A stretch of DNA of 64,000 bases from Actinomadura cremea (GCF_014648495.1 NZ_BMRF01000002.1:248001-312000); one strand, 5' to 3'. Numbered from the stretch's first letter, positions 1 to 9,250 are shown. A program made the numbers and translations. Notes: generated by a model not told the origin, from the sequence alone.

Positions 1-2849
1 CCGACGAACGGTCGGTCGCGATCGTCCTGGCGGAGCTGTCGTACCGCTACGCCCGCGCGATCGGGGCCGAGCAGGGCGACGCGCCGCCGGAACCCCGCGC
101 CCGGTACCTCGACCACGCCGCCCGGAGCCGCGCGGCCGAGGCCGGGCCCGGGTTCCGGCGGTCGCTGGACTGGTGGGCGGCGACGCTGACACCGCCGCCG
201 GAGCCCCCGGACCTGCCCGCGGACGGGGCGCGCTCGGGCGTCGCCGCGGACCGCGCGGCCCTGCCGTTCGCCTGGACGGACGGCGTCGCGGAGCCGCTCG
301 CGCGGCTGTGCGAACGGGAGCGGGTACGGCCCGACGCCGTGCTGCTCGCGGCCCTGCACGCCCTGCTCCACCGGTACGGCGGCGCGGCGCGGACGGCGGT
401 CGGCGTCCCGTGCTCGGTGCGCCCGGCCGGTTCCGCCGACGTCGTCGGCCCCTTCGAGAACCTGCTGGTGCACGTCGCGGACTCCGCCGGGCGCCCCTCC
501 TTCCGCGAGCTGGTCCAGCGGACCGCGCGCACCCTGCGGGCGGCCCGCGAGCACCGTGCGGTGCCGTTCGACCGGATCGTGCGGACCGTGGACGTCGCGC
601 GCGTCCCGGACCGCCTCCCCCTGTGCGACGTCCTGTTCCGGTACGCGGAGGACGGGCCGTCCGGGCTCCGCCTCCCCGGTGTCGAGGTGCGCCCGTCCGA
701 AGCCGCCGCGCCGGCCGTCGCCGCGCTCGCCCTGAGCATCGGGGGGGCCTCCGCGTCGCGCGTGGCGGGGACGCTCGGATACCGGACCGACATGTTCGGG
801 CGGGAGGCCGCGGCGGGCGTCCTCGCCCAGCTCCGCACGCTGCTGGCCGCCGCGCTCGTCGACCCCGGAACCTACGCGGACGCCCTGCCCCTGACCCCAC
901 CGGGCACCGACCCGTCGACCACGCCGGACCTGTCCGAGGCGGGGACCGGCGGCGGTGCGGTGGACGGTGCGGCGACCGTCCACGACATGGTTCTGCGGAG
1001 CGCGGCGCGCGCGCCCGGCGCCATCGCCGTGTCCCATCTCGGCGAGGAACTGACCTACGCGGAGCTGGAGCGCGAGTCGTCCCGGATCGCCGCGTACCTG
1101 CGCGGCATCGGCGCGGAGGGCGCGCCCGTCGCCGTCCGGGCGCCCGCCGGAACGCGCCGGATCTCCGCGTCGCTCGGTGCGCTGCGCGCCGGGGCGCATC
1201 TGGTCTGGTTCGGTCCGGGGGACGTGGGGGAGCGGGGGCGGCACGTCCTCACCGAGCTGCGTCCGGCATGCCTCCTGCTGGACGGCGACCCGGAGCGGGA
1301 CCCGCTCGGCCGCTGGTACCGCGACGAGCTGGGCGGCCGGACGGTCGCCGTGCCCGCCGCGGGCCGCGGACCGGCCCCGCTCCCCCCGGGCGACCCCGCG
1401 GGGCCCGGCACCACGGTGTACGTCGCCTACACCTCCGGTTCGACGGGACGCCCGAAGGGCGTCGCCCACACGCACGCGTCGTTCGCGCAGTTCCTCACCT
1501 GGATGGCGGACGCGCTCGACATCGGGCCCGGCACGCGGCTGGCGCAGTGGGCGGCTCCCGAGCACGACCCGAGCCTGTGCGAGGTGTTCGCGACGCTCGC
1601 CGCGGGCGGGACGCTGTGCCCGGTGCCGGACCGGATCCGGGCCCACCCCGAACGCCTCGTCGACTGGCTGGTCGCGGAGCGGATCACGTTCCTCCAGGTC
1701 ATCCCCGGCCTCGCCCGGGAGCTGCTGAAGGAGCTGCGGCGGCGCGGCGGGACGGAGCGGCTCGCGGCGCTCGACCGCCTGGTGCTCATGGGCGAGGCGC
1801 TGCCCGGCGAGCTGGCCGACGCCCTGCGCGACGCGCTGCCCGGCGCCCGGCTCGCCAACGTCTACGGCCCCACCGAGACGATCGCGGCGACCTGGTACGA
1901 CATCACGGGATCGGTCGCGGGCACGGTGCCGATCGGGCGGCCCATTCCCGGCCGCCAGATCCTGGTGCTGGACGGGGCGGACCGGCCGTGCCCCACCGGA
2001 GTGACCGGTGAGCTCGTCATCCGCAGCCCGTACGCCGCCGCCGGTTACGTCGGCGGGATCGGCGGCGAGGCGTTCCGTCCGGTGCCCGGCCCGGACGGCG
2101 CGCCGCCGCCCGGCGCGGACGGCCCCGTGCGCTGCTACCGCACCGGCGACCTCGCCCGCCGCCGCTGGGACGGCCTGCTGGAGTTCCGGGGGCGGCGCGA
2201 CCACCAGGTCAAGCTGTCCGGCGTCCGGCTGGAGCTCGCCGAGATCGAGGCCGTGCTCGCCGCCCAGGACTCGGTCGCCGAGTGCGCGGTCGTCCCGGTC
2301 GTCGACGGGGACGGCCTGGTGAGCCGGCTGGTCGCCTACGTCGTGCCGCACCCGGACGGGGACGCGGGCGGGGACGCGGGCGGGGCGACCGAATGGCGGG
2401 CCCGGCTGCGCGGCCGCTTCGGCGCGTCGGTGCGGCTGGTGTCCTTCGAGACCCTCCGGGGCCCGCTGCCGCGCAACGCCGCGGGCAAGATCGACCGGCG
2501 CCGGCTGCCCGTGCCCGGACCGGTCGCCGTCGCGGCGCGGGCGCCGAAGGGAGCCGTCGAGCGGGCCCTGGCGGACATCTGGCGGCGGCTGCTGGACGTC
2601 GAGCACGTCGACGCCGGCACGTCGTTCTTCGCGGCGGGTGGCCACTCGCTGCTGCTAGCCCGGCTCGTCAGCCGGATCCGAAGGCGCTTCGGGGTGGAGA
2701 TCCCGCTCCCGGAGTGCCTCGCACACCCCACGTTGGCCGGGATGTCCGCGCTGATCGAGGCATCGGGCGGAGCGGACGCCGGGACGTGGACACACCAGCG
2801 GGCAGACGTCGACGCCGAGACCGGCACTGTCCCCGAGCGATCGGAGTGA
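1..2849 (+). CDS. NRPS condensation (partial)-adenylation-PCP protein, 5' end outside window
   Basis: The reading frame is open from the window edge, so the start is missing; 948 residues are visible. Residues 1-310 look like the C-terminal half of a condensation domain. The adenylation domain (about 325-815) shows core motifs YTSGSTGRPKG, NVYGPTET, YRTGDLARR and, at its end, LPRNAAGKIDRRRLP. The A4 motif reads HDPS instead of FDxS, but keeps the Asp that holds the amino group. By eye against PheA the specificity residues are D-P-C-Q-V-M-V-A-A-K. A PCP with the GGHS phosphopantetheine site (Ser about 882) ends the protein. In C-1027 the A, PCP and C functions for beta-tyrosine sit on separate proteins (SgcC1, SgcC2, SgcC5). 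Here A and PCP are fused and a C domain precedes them. Next to aminomutase and halogenase genes, activation of a beta-tyrosine-type acid is the likely role (inference). Confidence 0.88.
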   Translation, partial: DERSVAIVLAELSYRYARAIGAEQGDAPPEPRARYLDHAARSRAAEAGPGFRRSLDWWAATLTPPPEPPDLPADGARSGVAADRAALPFAWTDGVAEPLARLCERERVRPDAVLLAALHALLHRYGGAARTAVGVPCSVRPAGSADVVGPFENLLVHVADSAGRPSFRELVQRTARTLRAAREHRAVPFDRIVRTVDVARVPDRLPLCDVLFRYAEDGPSGLRLPGVEVRPSEAAAPAVAALALSIGGASASRVAGTLGYRTDMFGREAAAGVLAQLRTLLAAALVDPGTYADALPLTPPGTDPSTTPDLSEAGTGGGAVDGAATVHDMVLRSAARAPGAIAVSHLGEELTYAELERESSRIAAYLRGIGAEGAPVAVRAPAGTRRISASLGALRAGAHLVWFGPGDVGERGRHVLTELRPACLLLDGDPERDPLGRWYRDELGGRTVAVPAAGRGPAPLPPGDPAGPGTTVYVAYTSGSTGRPKGVAHTHASFAQFLTWMADALDIGPGTRLAQWAAPEHDPSLCEVFATLAAGGTLCPVPDRIRAHPERLVDWLVAERITFLQVIPGLARELLKELRRRGGTERLAALDRLVLMGEALPGELADALRDALPGARLANVYGPTETIAATWYDITGSVAGTVPIGRPIPGRQILVLDGADRPCPTGVTGELVIRSPYAAAGYVGGIGGEAFRPVPGPDGAPPPGADGPVRCYRTGDLARRRWDGLLEFRGRRDHQVKLSGVRLELAEIEAVLAAQDSVAECAVVPVVDGDGLVSRLVAYVVPHPDGDAGGDAGGATEWRARLRGRFGASVRLVSFETLRGPLPRNAAGKIDRRRLPVPGPVAVAARAPKGAVERALADIWRRLLDVEHVDAGTSFFAAGGHSLLLARLVSRIRRRFGVEIPLPECLAHPTLAGMSALIEASGGADAGTWTHQRADVDAETGTVPERSE

Positions 2850-2851
2850 AG

Positions 2852-4459
2852 GTGACTCAGACCGAGATTCGTATGCCGGTTGACATCAACGGCGAGGACC
2901 TGGACATCGACGGGCTCCGGCAGGTGGCCGAGCATCGGACGCCGTGCCGGCTGACGCCGACGGTGCTGGACAAGGCCGCCAAGAGCCGCGCGCAGTTCGA
3001 GACCCTCGTCACGCAGGACGTCCCCGTCTACGGGGTCACCACCGGCTACGGCGAGATGATCTACATGCTGGTGGACCGGGCGAACGAGGTGGAACTGCAG
3101 ACCAACCTGGTGCGCAGCCACAGCGCCGGGGTCGGCGAGCCGTTCGCCGAGGACGAGTCGCGCGCGATCGTCGCCGCGCGGCTCAACGCGCTGGCCAAGG
3201 GCTACTCGGCCGTCCGGCCCGAGATCCTGGAGCGGCTGGCGCTCTACCTCAACCTGGGCATCACCCCGGCCATCCCCGAGATCGGCTCGCTGGGCGCGAG
3301 CGGTGACCTGGCGCCCCTGTCGCACCTGGCGTGCACGCTCATCGGCGAGGGCCGGGTCCTGCGCGACGGCGCGGCGGTGGAGACCGGACCGGAGCTGCGC
3401 CGGCTGGGCATCGAGCCGCTGGAGCTGCGCTTCAAGGAGGGCCTCGCGCTGATCAACGGCACGTCCGCGATGACCGGGCTGGGCGCGCTGGTCGTCGGCC
3501 GCGCGTTCGAGCAGATCCGGCAGGCCGAGATCTGCACCGCGCTGGTCATCGAGGCGCTGCGCGGATCGATGAGCCCGTTCCAGCCGGAGGGGCACGACGT
3601 GGCCCGCCCGCACCCCGGGCAGATCGACTCGGCGGCCAACATGCGCGCCCTGCTGCGGGGCAGCGGCCTGACCGTCGAGCACGCCGACCTGCGCCGCACC
3701 GTCCAGGAGCGCAAGCGGGACGAGGCGAGCGTCCAGCGCACCGACATCTACATGCAGAAGGCCTACTCGCTGCGGGCGATCCCGCAAGTGCTCGGCGCCG
3801 TCCGCGACGCGCTCGGCAGGGCCGGCGAGACGGTCGACGTCGAACTGAACTCCGCCACCGACAACCCGCTGTTCTTCGAGGGCCGGGAGATCTTCCACGG
3901 CGCCAACTTCCACGGCCAGCCGGTCGCGTTCGCGATGGACTTCACGACGATCGCGCTGACCCAGCTCGGCGTCCTGTCGGAGCGGCGCCTCAACCGCGTG
4001 CTCAACCGGCACCTCAACTACGGCCTGCCGGAGTTCCTGGTCATGGGCGAGCCCGGCCTCAACAGCGGCTTCGCGGGCGCGCAGTACCCGGCGACCGCGC
4101 TGGTCGCCGAGAACCGGACGATCGGCCCGGCCAGCACGCAGTCCATCCCGTCCAACGGCGACAACCAGGACATCGTGAGCATGGGGCTGATCGGGGCCCG
4201 CAACGCGCGCCGCGTCCTGAACAACAACAACACGATCCTGGCCCTGGAGTTCCTCGCCGCGGCCCAGGCGGTGGACGTCGCCGGACGCCGCGACGGGCTC
4301 GGCCCCGCGGGCGCCGCGACGTACGAGCTCGTCCGGTCCCTGGCGCCGACGCTGGAGCGCGACCGCTACATGGCCGACGAGATCGAGGCCGTGGCCGACG
4401 CGGTCTCGCGCGGGACCTTCCTGGAGGCGGCCCGCTCCGCGGGCATCGAGCTGCGCTGA
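2852..4459 (+). CDS. MIO-dependent tyrosine aminomutase (SgcC4/MdpC4/KedY4-like)
   Basis: A 535-aa member of the ammonia lyase/aminomutase family, close in length to SgcC4. The Ala149-Ser150-Gly151 triad, in the stretch GSLGASGDLAPL, cyclises to the MIO cofactor. The catalytic Tyr is Tyr60 in VYGVTTGYG. Family enzymes in enediyne clusters convert L-tyrosine, or an aza analogue, to the beta-amino acid. Start: GTG 2852 is preceded by GGAG and lies 2 bases after the NRPS stop, so the genes are probably coupled. ATG 2873 is in frame but has no ribosome site. Whether the product is R or S cannot be read from the sequence. A simple tyrosine ammonia-lyase is the alternative, but the PCP, halogenase and SgcC5-like neighbours favour a mutase. 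Confidence 0.93.
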   Translation: MTQTEIRMPVDINGEDLDIDGLRQVAEHRTPCRLTPTVLDKAAKSRAQFETLVTQDVPVYGVTTGYGEMIYMLVDRANEVELQTNLVRSHSAGVGEPFAEDESRAIVAARLNALAKGYSAVRPEILERLALYLNLGITPAIPEIGSLGASGDLAPLSHLACTLIGEGRVLRDGAAVETGPELRRLGIEPLELRFKEGLALINGTSAMTGLGALVVGRAFEQIRQAEICTALVIEALRGSMSPFQPEGHDVARPHPGQIDSAANMRALLRGSGLTVEHADLRRTVQERKRDEASVQRTDIYMQKAYSLRAIPQVLGAVRDALGRAGETVDVELNSATDNPLFFEGREIFHGANFHGQPVAFAMDFTTIALTQLGVLSERRLNRVLNRHLNYGLPEFLVMGEPGLNSGFAGAQYPATALVAENRTIGPASTQSIPSNGDNQDIVSMGLIGARNARRVLNNNNTILALEFLAAAQAVDVAGRRDGLGPAGAATYELVRSLAPTLERDRYMADEIEAVADAVSRGTFLEAARSAGIELR

Positions 4460-4493
4460 TGAGGCCCGCAGCACCGCACGGAGGGAGCGTGCC

Positions 4494-4600
4494 GTGAACG
4501 ACCGGACCGACGACAGCGACCGGACCGACGACAGCGACCGAGGCGACGACACCGACCGAGGCGAACGGACCGACCGGATCGACGAGAACGACCGGACCGA
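4494..4600 (+). repeat. Imperfect 18-bp tandem repeat, GACCGGACCGACGACAGC type
   Basis: Two almost identical 18-base units (GACCGGACCGACGACAGC) are followed by degenerate copies of the same GACCGA(G/C)GC theme up to the halogenase ribosome site. The period is a multiple of three, so the reading frame of the small overlapping ORF stays open. Confidence 0.6.
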
Positions 4601-4622
4601 CGGAAGGGCTGGACCGACGTGA
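4494..4622 (+). CDS. Possible 42-aa Asp/Arg/Thr-rich repeat peptide
   Basis: A short frame starts at GTG 4494, 6 bases after GGAGGGA, and its TGA overlaps the GTG start of the halogenase (GTGA 4619-4622). The product is built almost only of Asp, Arg, Thr, Ser, Gly and Glu, from imperfect units of the type DRTDDSDRTDDSDRGDD. I recognise no domain. It may be a real translated leader that couples the aminomutase and halogenase genes, or only a repeat-expanded spacer that stays open. The same Glu-Arg-Thr flavour runs into the first residues of the halogenase (SERTETYERTEEYD), which suggests that local repeat slippage shaped both. Confidence 0.35.
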   Translation: MNDRTDDSDRTDDSDRGDDTDRGERTDRIDENDRTDGRAGPT

Positions 4623-6175
4623 GCGAGCGGACCGAGACGTACGAGCGGACCGAGGAGTACGACGTCGTGGTGGTCGGCGGCGGCCCCTGCGGCTCGACCG
4701 TGTCGACGCTCGTCGCACGGCAGGGCCACCGGGTGCTGGTGCTGGAGAAGGAGAGCTTCCCGCGCTACCAGATCGGCGAGTCGCTGCTGCCGTCGACCGT
4801 CCACGGGATCTGCAAGCTGCTCGGCGTGAGCGAGGAACTCGAGCGGGCGGCGTTCACCGTCAAGCGCGGCGGCACGTTCCGCTGGGGCGCCAACCCGGAG
4901 CCGTGGACGTTCGCGTTCGCCGTCTCGTCCCATTTCGCCGGGGACGCCGCGACCGCCTACCAGGTGGAGCGCATGACCTTCGACAAGATCCTGCTCGACA
5001 ACGCCCGCCGCAACGGCGTGGAGGTGCGGGAGCGGGTGTCGGTGGTGGACGTCGTCGAGGAGGACGACCGCGTGGCGGGGGTGCGCTACGTCGACACCGA
5101 CGGGGCCCGGCGCGAGGTGCGCGCCCGGTTCGTCGTCGACGCCTCCGGCAACAAGAGCCGCATCCACGACCGGGTCGGCGGCCGCCGCCACTACTCGGAG
5201 TTCTTCCGCAACCTGGCCCTGTTCGGCTACTTCGAGGGCGGCAAGCGGATGCCCGCGCCCAACGAGGGCAACATCCTCGCGGTCGCGTTCGACGCGGGCT
5301 GGTTCTGGTACATCCCGCTCGGCAACGGCCTCACCAGCGTCGGCGCGGTGGTGCAGCCGGAGGCGCTCGACCGGATCCGCGGCGACCGCGAGGAGGCGCT
5401 GCGCTCGCTCATCGCGGACTGCCCGATGATCGCCGACTACCTGTCCGGCGCCCGCCGGGTCACCGAGGGACCGTACGGGGAGATCCGGACCCGCAAGGAC
5501 TACTCCTACATCAAGGAGGCGTTCTGGAAGCCGGGCATGGTGCTGGCGGGCGACGCCGCCTGCTTCATCGACCCGGTCTTCTCCTCGGGCGTGCACCTGG
5601 CGACCTACAGCGCCCTGCTGGCGGCGCGGTCGATCAACACCGTGCTGCGCGGCGAGGTCACCGAGGCCGACTGCTTCGCGGAGTTCGAGGACCGTTACCG
5701 GCGGGAGTACGCGCGGTTCCACGACTTCCTGGTGGCGTTCTACGACATGCACCACGACGAGAACTCCTACTTCTGGAAGGCCAAGAAGGTCACCCGCAAC
5801 GCCGCCTCCGACCTGGAGGCGTTCGTCGAGCTGGTCGGCGGGGGCTCCTCCCAGGAGCACGCGCTGGTCGCGGCCGACGCCTACGCCTCCGACGGGCCGC
5901 GGTCCGACGCGTCCTACTCCGCCGGGCGCGAGGCCGCGTTCCGCGAGCTGTCGGACATCGTCGAGCGTCCGGTGGACGCGGCGGGGGAGGACCGCGACCT
6001 GCTGGGGTCCGCGCTGGCCCGGTCGGTCTCCCGGGAGGGCACCCGGATACAGGTGCAGGCCGCCCTCGGCGGCAACGCCGACGAGCACGTCCCGGTGCGC
6101 CCGGGAGGTCTGGTCCCGTCCGCGGACGGCATGCACTGGAGCGTCCCGGCCGCACCCGCCGGGACGGCGGACTGA
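4619..6175 (+). CDS. FAD-dependent halogenase (SgcC3-like)
   Basis: A 518-aa flavin-dependent halogenase. The dinucleotide-binding GGGPCGS loop is at residues 20-26, followed by the typical YQIGESLLP segment. The halogenase signature WxWxIP is present as WFWYIP (Trp228-Pro233). The FAD-binding motif GDAACFIDPVFSSG follows. SgcC3 of C-1027 chlorinates beta-tyrosine while it is tethered to a PCP, and the gene order here (NRPS, aminomutase, halogenase, condensation enzyme) supports the same substrate. It needs FADH2 from a partner flavin reductase, and I see none in the window. Start: GTG 4619 overlaps the stop of the small repeat ORF; GGAAGG lies 11 bases upstream. The N-terminus before the FAD loop is unusually rich in Glu, Arg and Thr. 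Confidence 0.92.
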   Translation: MSERTETYERTEEYDVVVVGGGPCGSTVSTLVARQGHRVLVLEKESFPRYQIGESLLPSTVHGICKLLGVSEELERAAFTVKRGGTFRWGANPEPWTFAFAVSSHFAGDAATAYQVERMTFDKILLDNARRNGVEVRERVSVVDVVEEDDRVAGVRYVDTDGARREVRARFVVDASGNKSRIHDRVGGRRHYSEFFRNLALFGYFEGGKRMPAPNEGNILAVAFDAGWFWYIPLGNGLTSVGAVVQPEALDRIRGDREEALRSLIADCPMIADYLSGARRVTEGPYGEIRTRKDYSYIKEAFWKPGMVLAGDAACFIDPVFSSGVHLATYSALLAARSINTVLRGEVTEADCFAEFEDRYRREYARFHDFLVAFYDMHHDENSYFWKAKKVTRNAASDLEAFVELVGGGSSQEHALVAADAYASDGPRSDASYSAGREAAFRELSDIVERPVDAAGEDRDLLGSALARSVSREGTRIQVQAALGGNADEHVPVRPGGLVPSADGMHWSVPAAPAGTAD

Positions 6176-6192
6176 GAAGGGAGAGCGTTGCG

Positions 6193-7575
6193 ATGTCCGA
6201 CGTGACACTGAGGTCCGCGCGGCCGGAACCGCGGCCGGCGGATCCGGGCGGCGGCGAGGGCGACCGCATCCCGCTGTCGCTCCAGCAGGAGTTCCTGCGC
6301 ATGGTCGACAAGGGGGACGAGGCGGGACCGTTCGGCCCGCAGTACACCATCGTCGGCGGCTGGCGCGTCGAGGGCGAGCTGGACGTGCCCACCCTGCGGG
6401 ACGCGCTGCACGACGTCGTCGTCCGGCACGAGGCGCTGCGGATGACCGTCGTCCGGGACGGCGACGAGCAGCACCAGCGGCTGTGGCCCGCGACCCCGCC
6501 CGACCTCCGGGTCCGCGAGCTGCCGGCCGACCCCGCGCACCGCGACGCCGTCGCCGAGGAGTTCCTCAACGAGGTCGAGGCCGGGCTGTTCGGGGCGGAC
6601 GAACGGCCGCTGATCCGCGCCGCGCTCGGCCGGTTCGACGCGGGCGACGCGCTGCTGGTGCTGCTGGCGCACCACACCCTGGTCGACGGATGGTCCATCC
6701 ACGTGGTCATGCGCGACCTGGCCGTCTGCTACGCGGCGCGCCGGGAGGGACGCGCGCCCGAGCTGCCGGCGGTGCGCCAGTATCGCGACTACGTGGCCTG
6801 GCAGCGGGCGAACGCGGACGAACCGGGCGTGGCGATCTCCCGCGAGTACTGGCGGGAGACGCTGGACGGGGCCCGGCTGCTGCCGCTGCGCACCGACCGC
6901 GCCCGGGGCTCCCAGGGGTCCGACGCCACGGGCTGGTACCGGTTCCTGCTCGACGAGGAGTTCGACCCGGCGCTGCGGCGGGTCGCCGCCGAGACGCGCA
7001 GCTCGCCGTTCATGGTGCTCCTGGCCGCGTACCTGCTGTACTTGCGCGAGCGGACCGGCCGGACCGACATCGTGCTGCCGACCTTCATGCCCGGCCGCGG
7101 GGAGCCCTGGAGCCACGAGCTCGTCGGGTTCTTCTACAACTTCATCCCGCTGCGCACCGACATCGCCGGATGCACCGGGTTCCGGGAGGTGATCGCCCGG
7201 GTGCGGGCGACCTGCCTGGCCGCGTACGCGAACGAACTGCCGTCCGTCCAGTTCATGGACGAGGCCCCCGAGCTGATGGACTCGGTGTCCGACCCGCGCA
7301 CCGCCGCCGTGGTGTTCCAGGTGACGCAGTCCCCGCACATGATGTACGGGGAGCGCATCGGCGACCTGACCTACACCGCGGTCCGCCGCCGGGTCGTGTC
7401 CGCACCGGTCGGGTCGGAGATCCCGGACGGCGTGCTGTGGGGGCTGGAGACGCACCCGTCCGGCGGCATGATCGGCAGCATCGGCTACACGACCGAGCTG
7501 TTCGACGAGAAGACGGTGGCGGGAATGGCCGCGGACTTCCAGCGAGTGCTCAGGGAGAACCTGCTCGGCCGATGA
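6193..7575 (+). CDS. Free-standing condensation enzyme (SgcC5-like)
   Basis: A 460-aa stand-alone NRPS condensation-domain protein. The catalytic motif HHxxxDG is present as HHTLVDGWS (His160, His161, Asp165), and the YxDYxxWQR and NFIPLRT type C-domain segments follow. SgcC5 joins PCP-bound beta-tyrosine to an alcohol of the enediyne core to form an ester (or an amide with amines). The same role fits here. It is the last gene of the aminomutase-halogenase-condensation group. ATG 6193 is preceded by AAGGGAGAG. Two strong hairpins follow the stop codon, so transcription of the group probably ends here. Confidence 0.9.
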   Translation: MSDVTLRSARPEPRPADPGGGEGDRIPLSLQQEFLRMVDKGDEAGPFGPQYTIVGGWRVEGELDVPTLRDALHDVVVRHEALRMTVVRDGDEQHQRLWPATPPDLRVRELPADPAHRDAVAEEFLNEVEAGLFGADERPLIRAALGRFDAGDALLVLLAHHTLVDGWSIHVVMRDLAVCYAARREGRAPELPAVRQYRDYVAWQRANADEPGVAISREYWRETLDGARLLPLRTDRARGSQGSDATGWYRFLLDEEFDPALRRVAAETRSSPFMVLLAAYLLYLRERTGRTDIVLPTFMPGRGEPWSHELVGFFYNFIPLRTDIAGCTGFREVIARVRATCLAAYANELPSVQFMDEAPELMDSVSDPRTAAVVFQVTQSPHMMYGERIGDLTYTAVRRRVVSAPVGSEIPDGVLWGLETHPSGGMIGSIGYTTELFDEKTVAGMAADFQRVLRENLLGR

Positions 7576-7586
7576 CGCGCACGGGA

Positions 7587-7618
7587 CGAGGGCCGCGGCG
7601 ACCGGGCCGCGGCCCTCG
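7587..7618 (+). terminator. Hairpin downstream of the condensation-enzyme gene
   Basis: Perfect 13-bp stem (CGAGGGCCGCGGC with its complement) and a 6-base loop, 11 bases after the stop codon. No T-run, as is usual in high-GC actinobacteria. Confidence 0.75.
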
Positions 7619-7647
7619 GCCGTCGTGCGGCGGTGTCGGCCGCGGGA

Positions 7648-7673
7648 GCGCCCACCGGCCGGCCGGTGGGCGC
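7648..7673. terminator. Second perfect palindrome in tandem
   Basis: A 26-base perfect palindrome (GCGCCCACCGGCC and its complement) lies 29 bases after the first hairpin. It can form a cruciform or back up the first terminator, and separates the beta-tyrosine operon from the next promoter region. Confidence 0.6.
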
Positions 7674-7921
7674 CGTTGCGTCCCCGCGATCCGAATTACC
7701 GGACGGTCAATTCCGGGGCCGCAATCGGAAAGATGCCGGTCGACCCCTGCAATGCGACGATATGTGGCAAGTCAGAATCTGTGCGCGCCGCCACACAACA
7801 GCAATTCCGCTGTCGAATGGAAGGCGGGCCGGGATGGAAATGGCGGGTCGGAACGCGCCGATCCGGCGCCGTGCCGTGCGCCCTTCCCGGTGAGGTTCGT
7901 CGACGCAGGGAGAGGATCGCC
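7674..7921 (+). other. Non-coding promoter region of the FAD oxygenase gene
   Basis: The lower-GC stretch between the tandem hairpins and GTG 7922 has no convincing gene. It contains one copy of the shared GCAAT..GGAAGATG motif (7721-7740) and a TCGAATGGAAGGCGGG element (7813-7828). The same frame as the oxygenase stays open upstream, but its codons look non-coding and a good ribosome site sits just before GTG 7922. Confidence 0.6.
7721..7740 (+). promoter_or_regulatory. Shared motif copy 1, GCAATC-GGAAAGATG
   Basis: Sequence GCAATCGGAAAGATGCCGGT, about 180 bases before GTG 7922. It matches two other copies, and a weaker fourth, in front of cluster genes; the consensus is GCAAT(A/C)(C/T)GGAAGATG. 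Candidate site for a cluster regulator or an alternative sigma factor. Confidence 0.4.
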
Positions 7922-9250
7922 GTGTACGCCCAAATTGGAGATCGCGTCATCGTGCTCGGCGGGAGCCTGACCGGGCTGTTCGCCGCGGGGGCGCTCGCCG
8001 AGAGCTATCGCGAAGTCGTGCTGGTGGACCGGGACCAGCTGGTCGGCGTGCGGGAGGCGCGGCGCGGCGCTCCCCAGGCGCGCCACATCAACGGGCTTCT
8101 CGCCGCCGGATCGCGGGCGATGGAGGACCTGTTCCCCGAGATCACCGCGCAGATGGTCACGGCCGGCTGCCCGCTCACCGACCTGGCGGGCACGGTCCGC
8201 TGGTACTTCAACGGGCGCGCGCTGGCGCAGGCGCGGGCCGGGCTGACCAACGTGGCCGCGCGGCGGCCGATCATGGAGGCCCACGTCCGGGAGCGGGTCC
8301 AGGGCTTCGGGAACGTCGTCTTCATGGAGGGCTACGACATCCTCGGCCTGGTCACGTCCACGGACGGGACCACGGTGACGGGCGCGCGGGTGCAGTCCCG
8401 GGCCGAGGGGGCGGCCGAGGAGGAGCTGACCGCCGACCTGGTCATCGACGCCACCGGCCGCGGCTCGCGCACGCCGGTGTGGCTGGAGCAGCTCGGGTAC
8501 GGCCGGGTCGAGGAGGAGGGCACCAAGATCGGCCTCGGCTACGGGACGCGGCACTACCGGCCGCGCCGCGAGGTGTTCGGCAAGGACCACTCGGTCGTCT
8601 GCGTGGCGTCGGCGGACTCGCCCCGGGGCGCGATCTGCACCAAGACCGACGACGGCCTGCTGGAGCTGACGACGTACGGCATCCTCGGCGATCACCCGCC
8701 GCTCGACCCGGAGGGCTTCACCGGCTTCGTCAAGACGCTGGCGGCGCCGGAGATCCATGAGGCGATCATCGACGCCGAGCCGCTGGACGACCCGGTGCTG
8801 TTCCGCTTCCCCACCACGATGCGCCGCCGGTACGAGCGCATGTCCCGGTTCCCGGCGAACTTCCTGGTGATGGGGGACGCCATCTGCACGCCGAACCCCG
8901 TGTTCGCCCAGGCCCAGACGCTGGCGGCGCTCGAGGCCGTGGCCCTGCGCAAGCGGGTCCGCAGCGGGGTGCCGCCGGAGTCGGGGGAGTTCATGCGGGT
9001 GGCGGGCCGCATCGTCGATCCGGCCTGGGAGCTGACCGAGGGCATCAACCTGACCTTCCCGGGGGTCGAGGGCCGCCGCACCGGCAAGCTCAAGTTCATG
9101 CACTCCTACATGCGGATGCTGCAGACGGCGGCGACCCGCGACGCGTCCATCACCGAGGCGTTCATGCGGGCGGCGGGCCTGGTCGACTCGCCCCAGTCGC
9201 TGATGCGGCCGGGGCTGGCATGGCGGGTGCTGCGGGGCGCCAACGCCTGA
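7922..9250 (+). CDS. FAD-dependent oxidoreductase/monooxygenase with altered FAD motif
   Basis: A 442-aa flavoprotein of the aromatic hydroxylase / geranylgeranyl-reductase-like superfamily. It has an N-terminal FAD loop (VLGGSLTGLFAAGAL) and a central DLVIDATGRGSRTP segment. The third motif, normally GDA..(N)P..GQG, reads GDAICTPNPVFAQAQT: both glycines of GQG are replaced. The related protein encoded at 38095-39477 keeps the usual NPVYGQGMS, so this copy has diverged. Start: GTG 7922 follows AGGGAGAGGA; the frame is open further upstream but without coding character. Substrate unknown; oxidation of the enediyne core or an aromatic arm is possible. It lies before the exporter gene and may share its transcript. 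Confidence 0.75.
   Translation: MYAQIGDRVIVLGGSLTGLFAAGALAESYREVVLVDRDQLVGVREARRGAPQARHINGLLAAGSRAMEDLFPEITAQMVTAGCPLTDLAGTVRWYFNGRALAQARAGLTNVAARRPIMEAHVRERVQGFGNVVFMEGYDILGLVTSTDGTTVTGARVQSRAEGAAEEELTADLVIDATGRGSRTPVWLEQLGYGRVEEEGTKIGLGYGTRHYRPRREVFGKDHSVVCVASADSPRGAICTKTDDGLLELTTYGILGDHPPLDPEGFTGFVKTLAAPEIHEAIIDAEPLDDPVLFRFPTTMRRRYERMSRFPANFLVMGDAICTPNPVFAQAQTLAALEAVALRKRVRSGVPPESGEFMRVAGRIVDPAWELTEGINLTFPGVEGRRTGKLKFMHSYMRMLQTAATRDASITEAFMRAAGLVDSPQSLMRPGLAWRVLRGANA

Noticed and set aside
2282-2851. Long N-terminal extension of the aminomutase
   Set aside because: It would overlap the end of the NRPS gene, and the extension is Arg/Ala-rich. GTG 2852 has a ribosome site and gives the family length.
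2336-6208. A 1290-codon open frame on the minus strand
   Set aside because: It runs antisense to the aminomutase and halogenase genes. In very GC-rich DNA the complementary frame stays open; the sense proteins have clear family motifs and the antisense one has none.
7625-7921. N-terminal extension of the first FAD oxygenase
   Set aside because: Non-coding composition, contains the shared promoter motif, and a strong ribosome site precedes GTG 7922.
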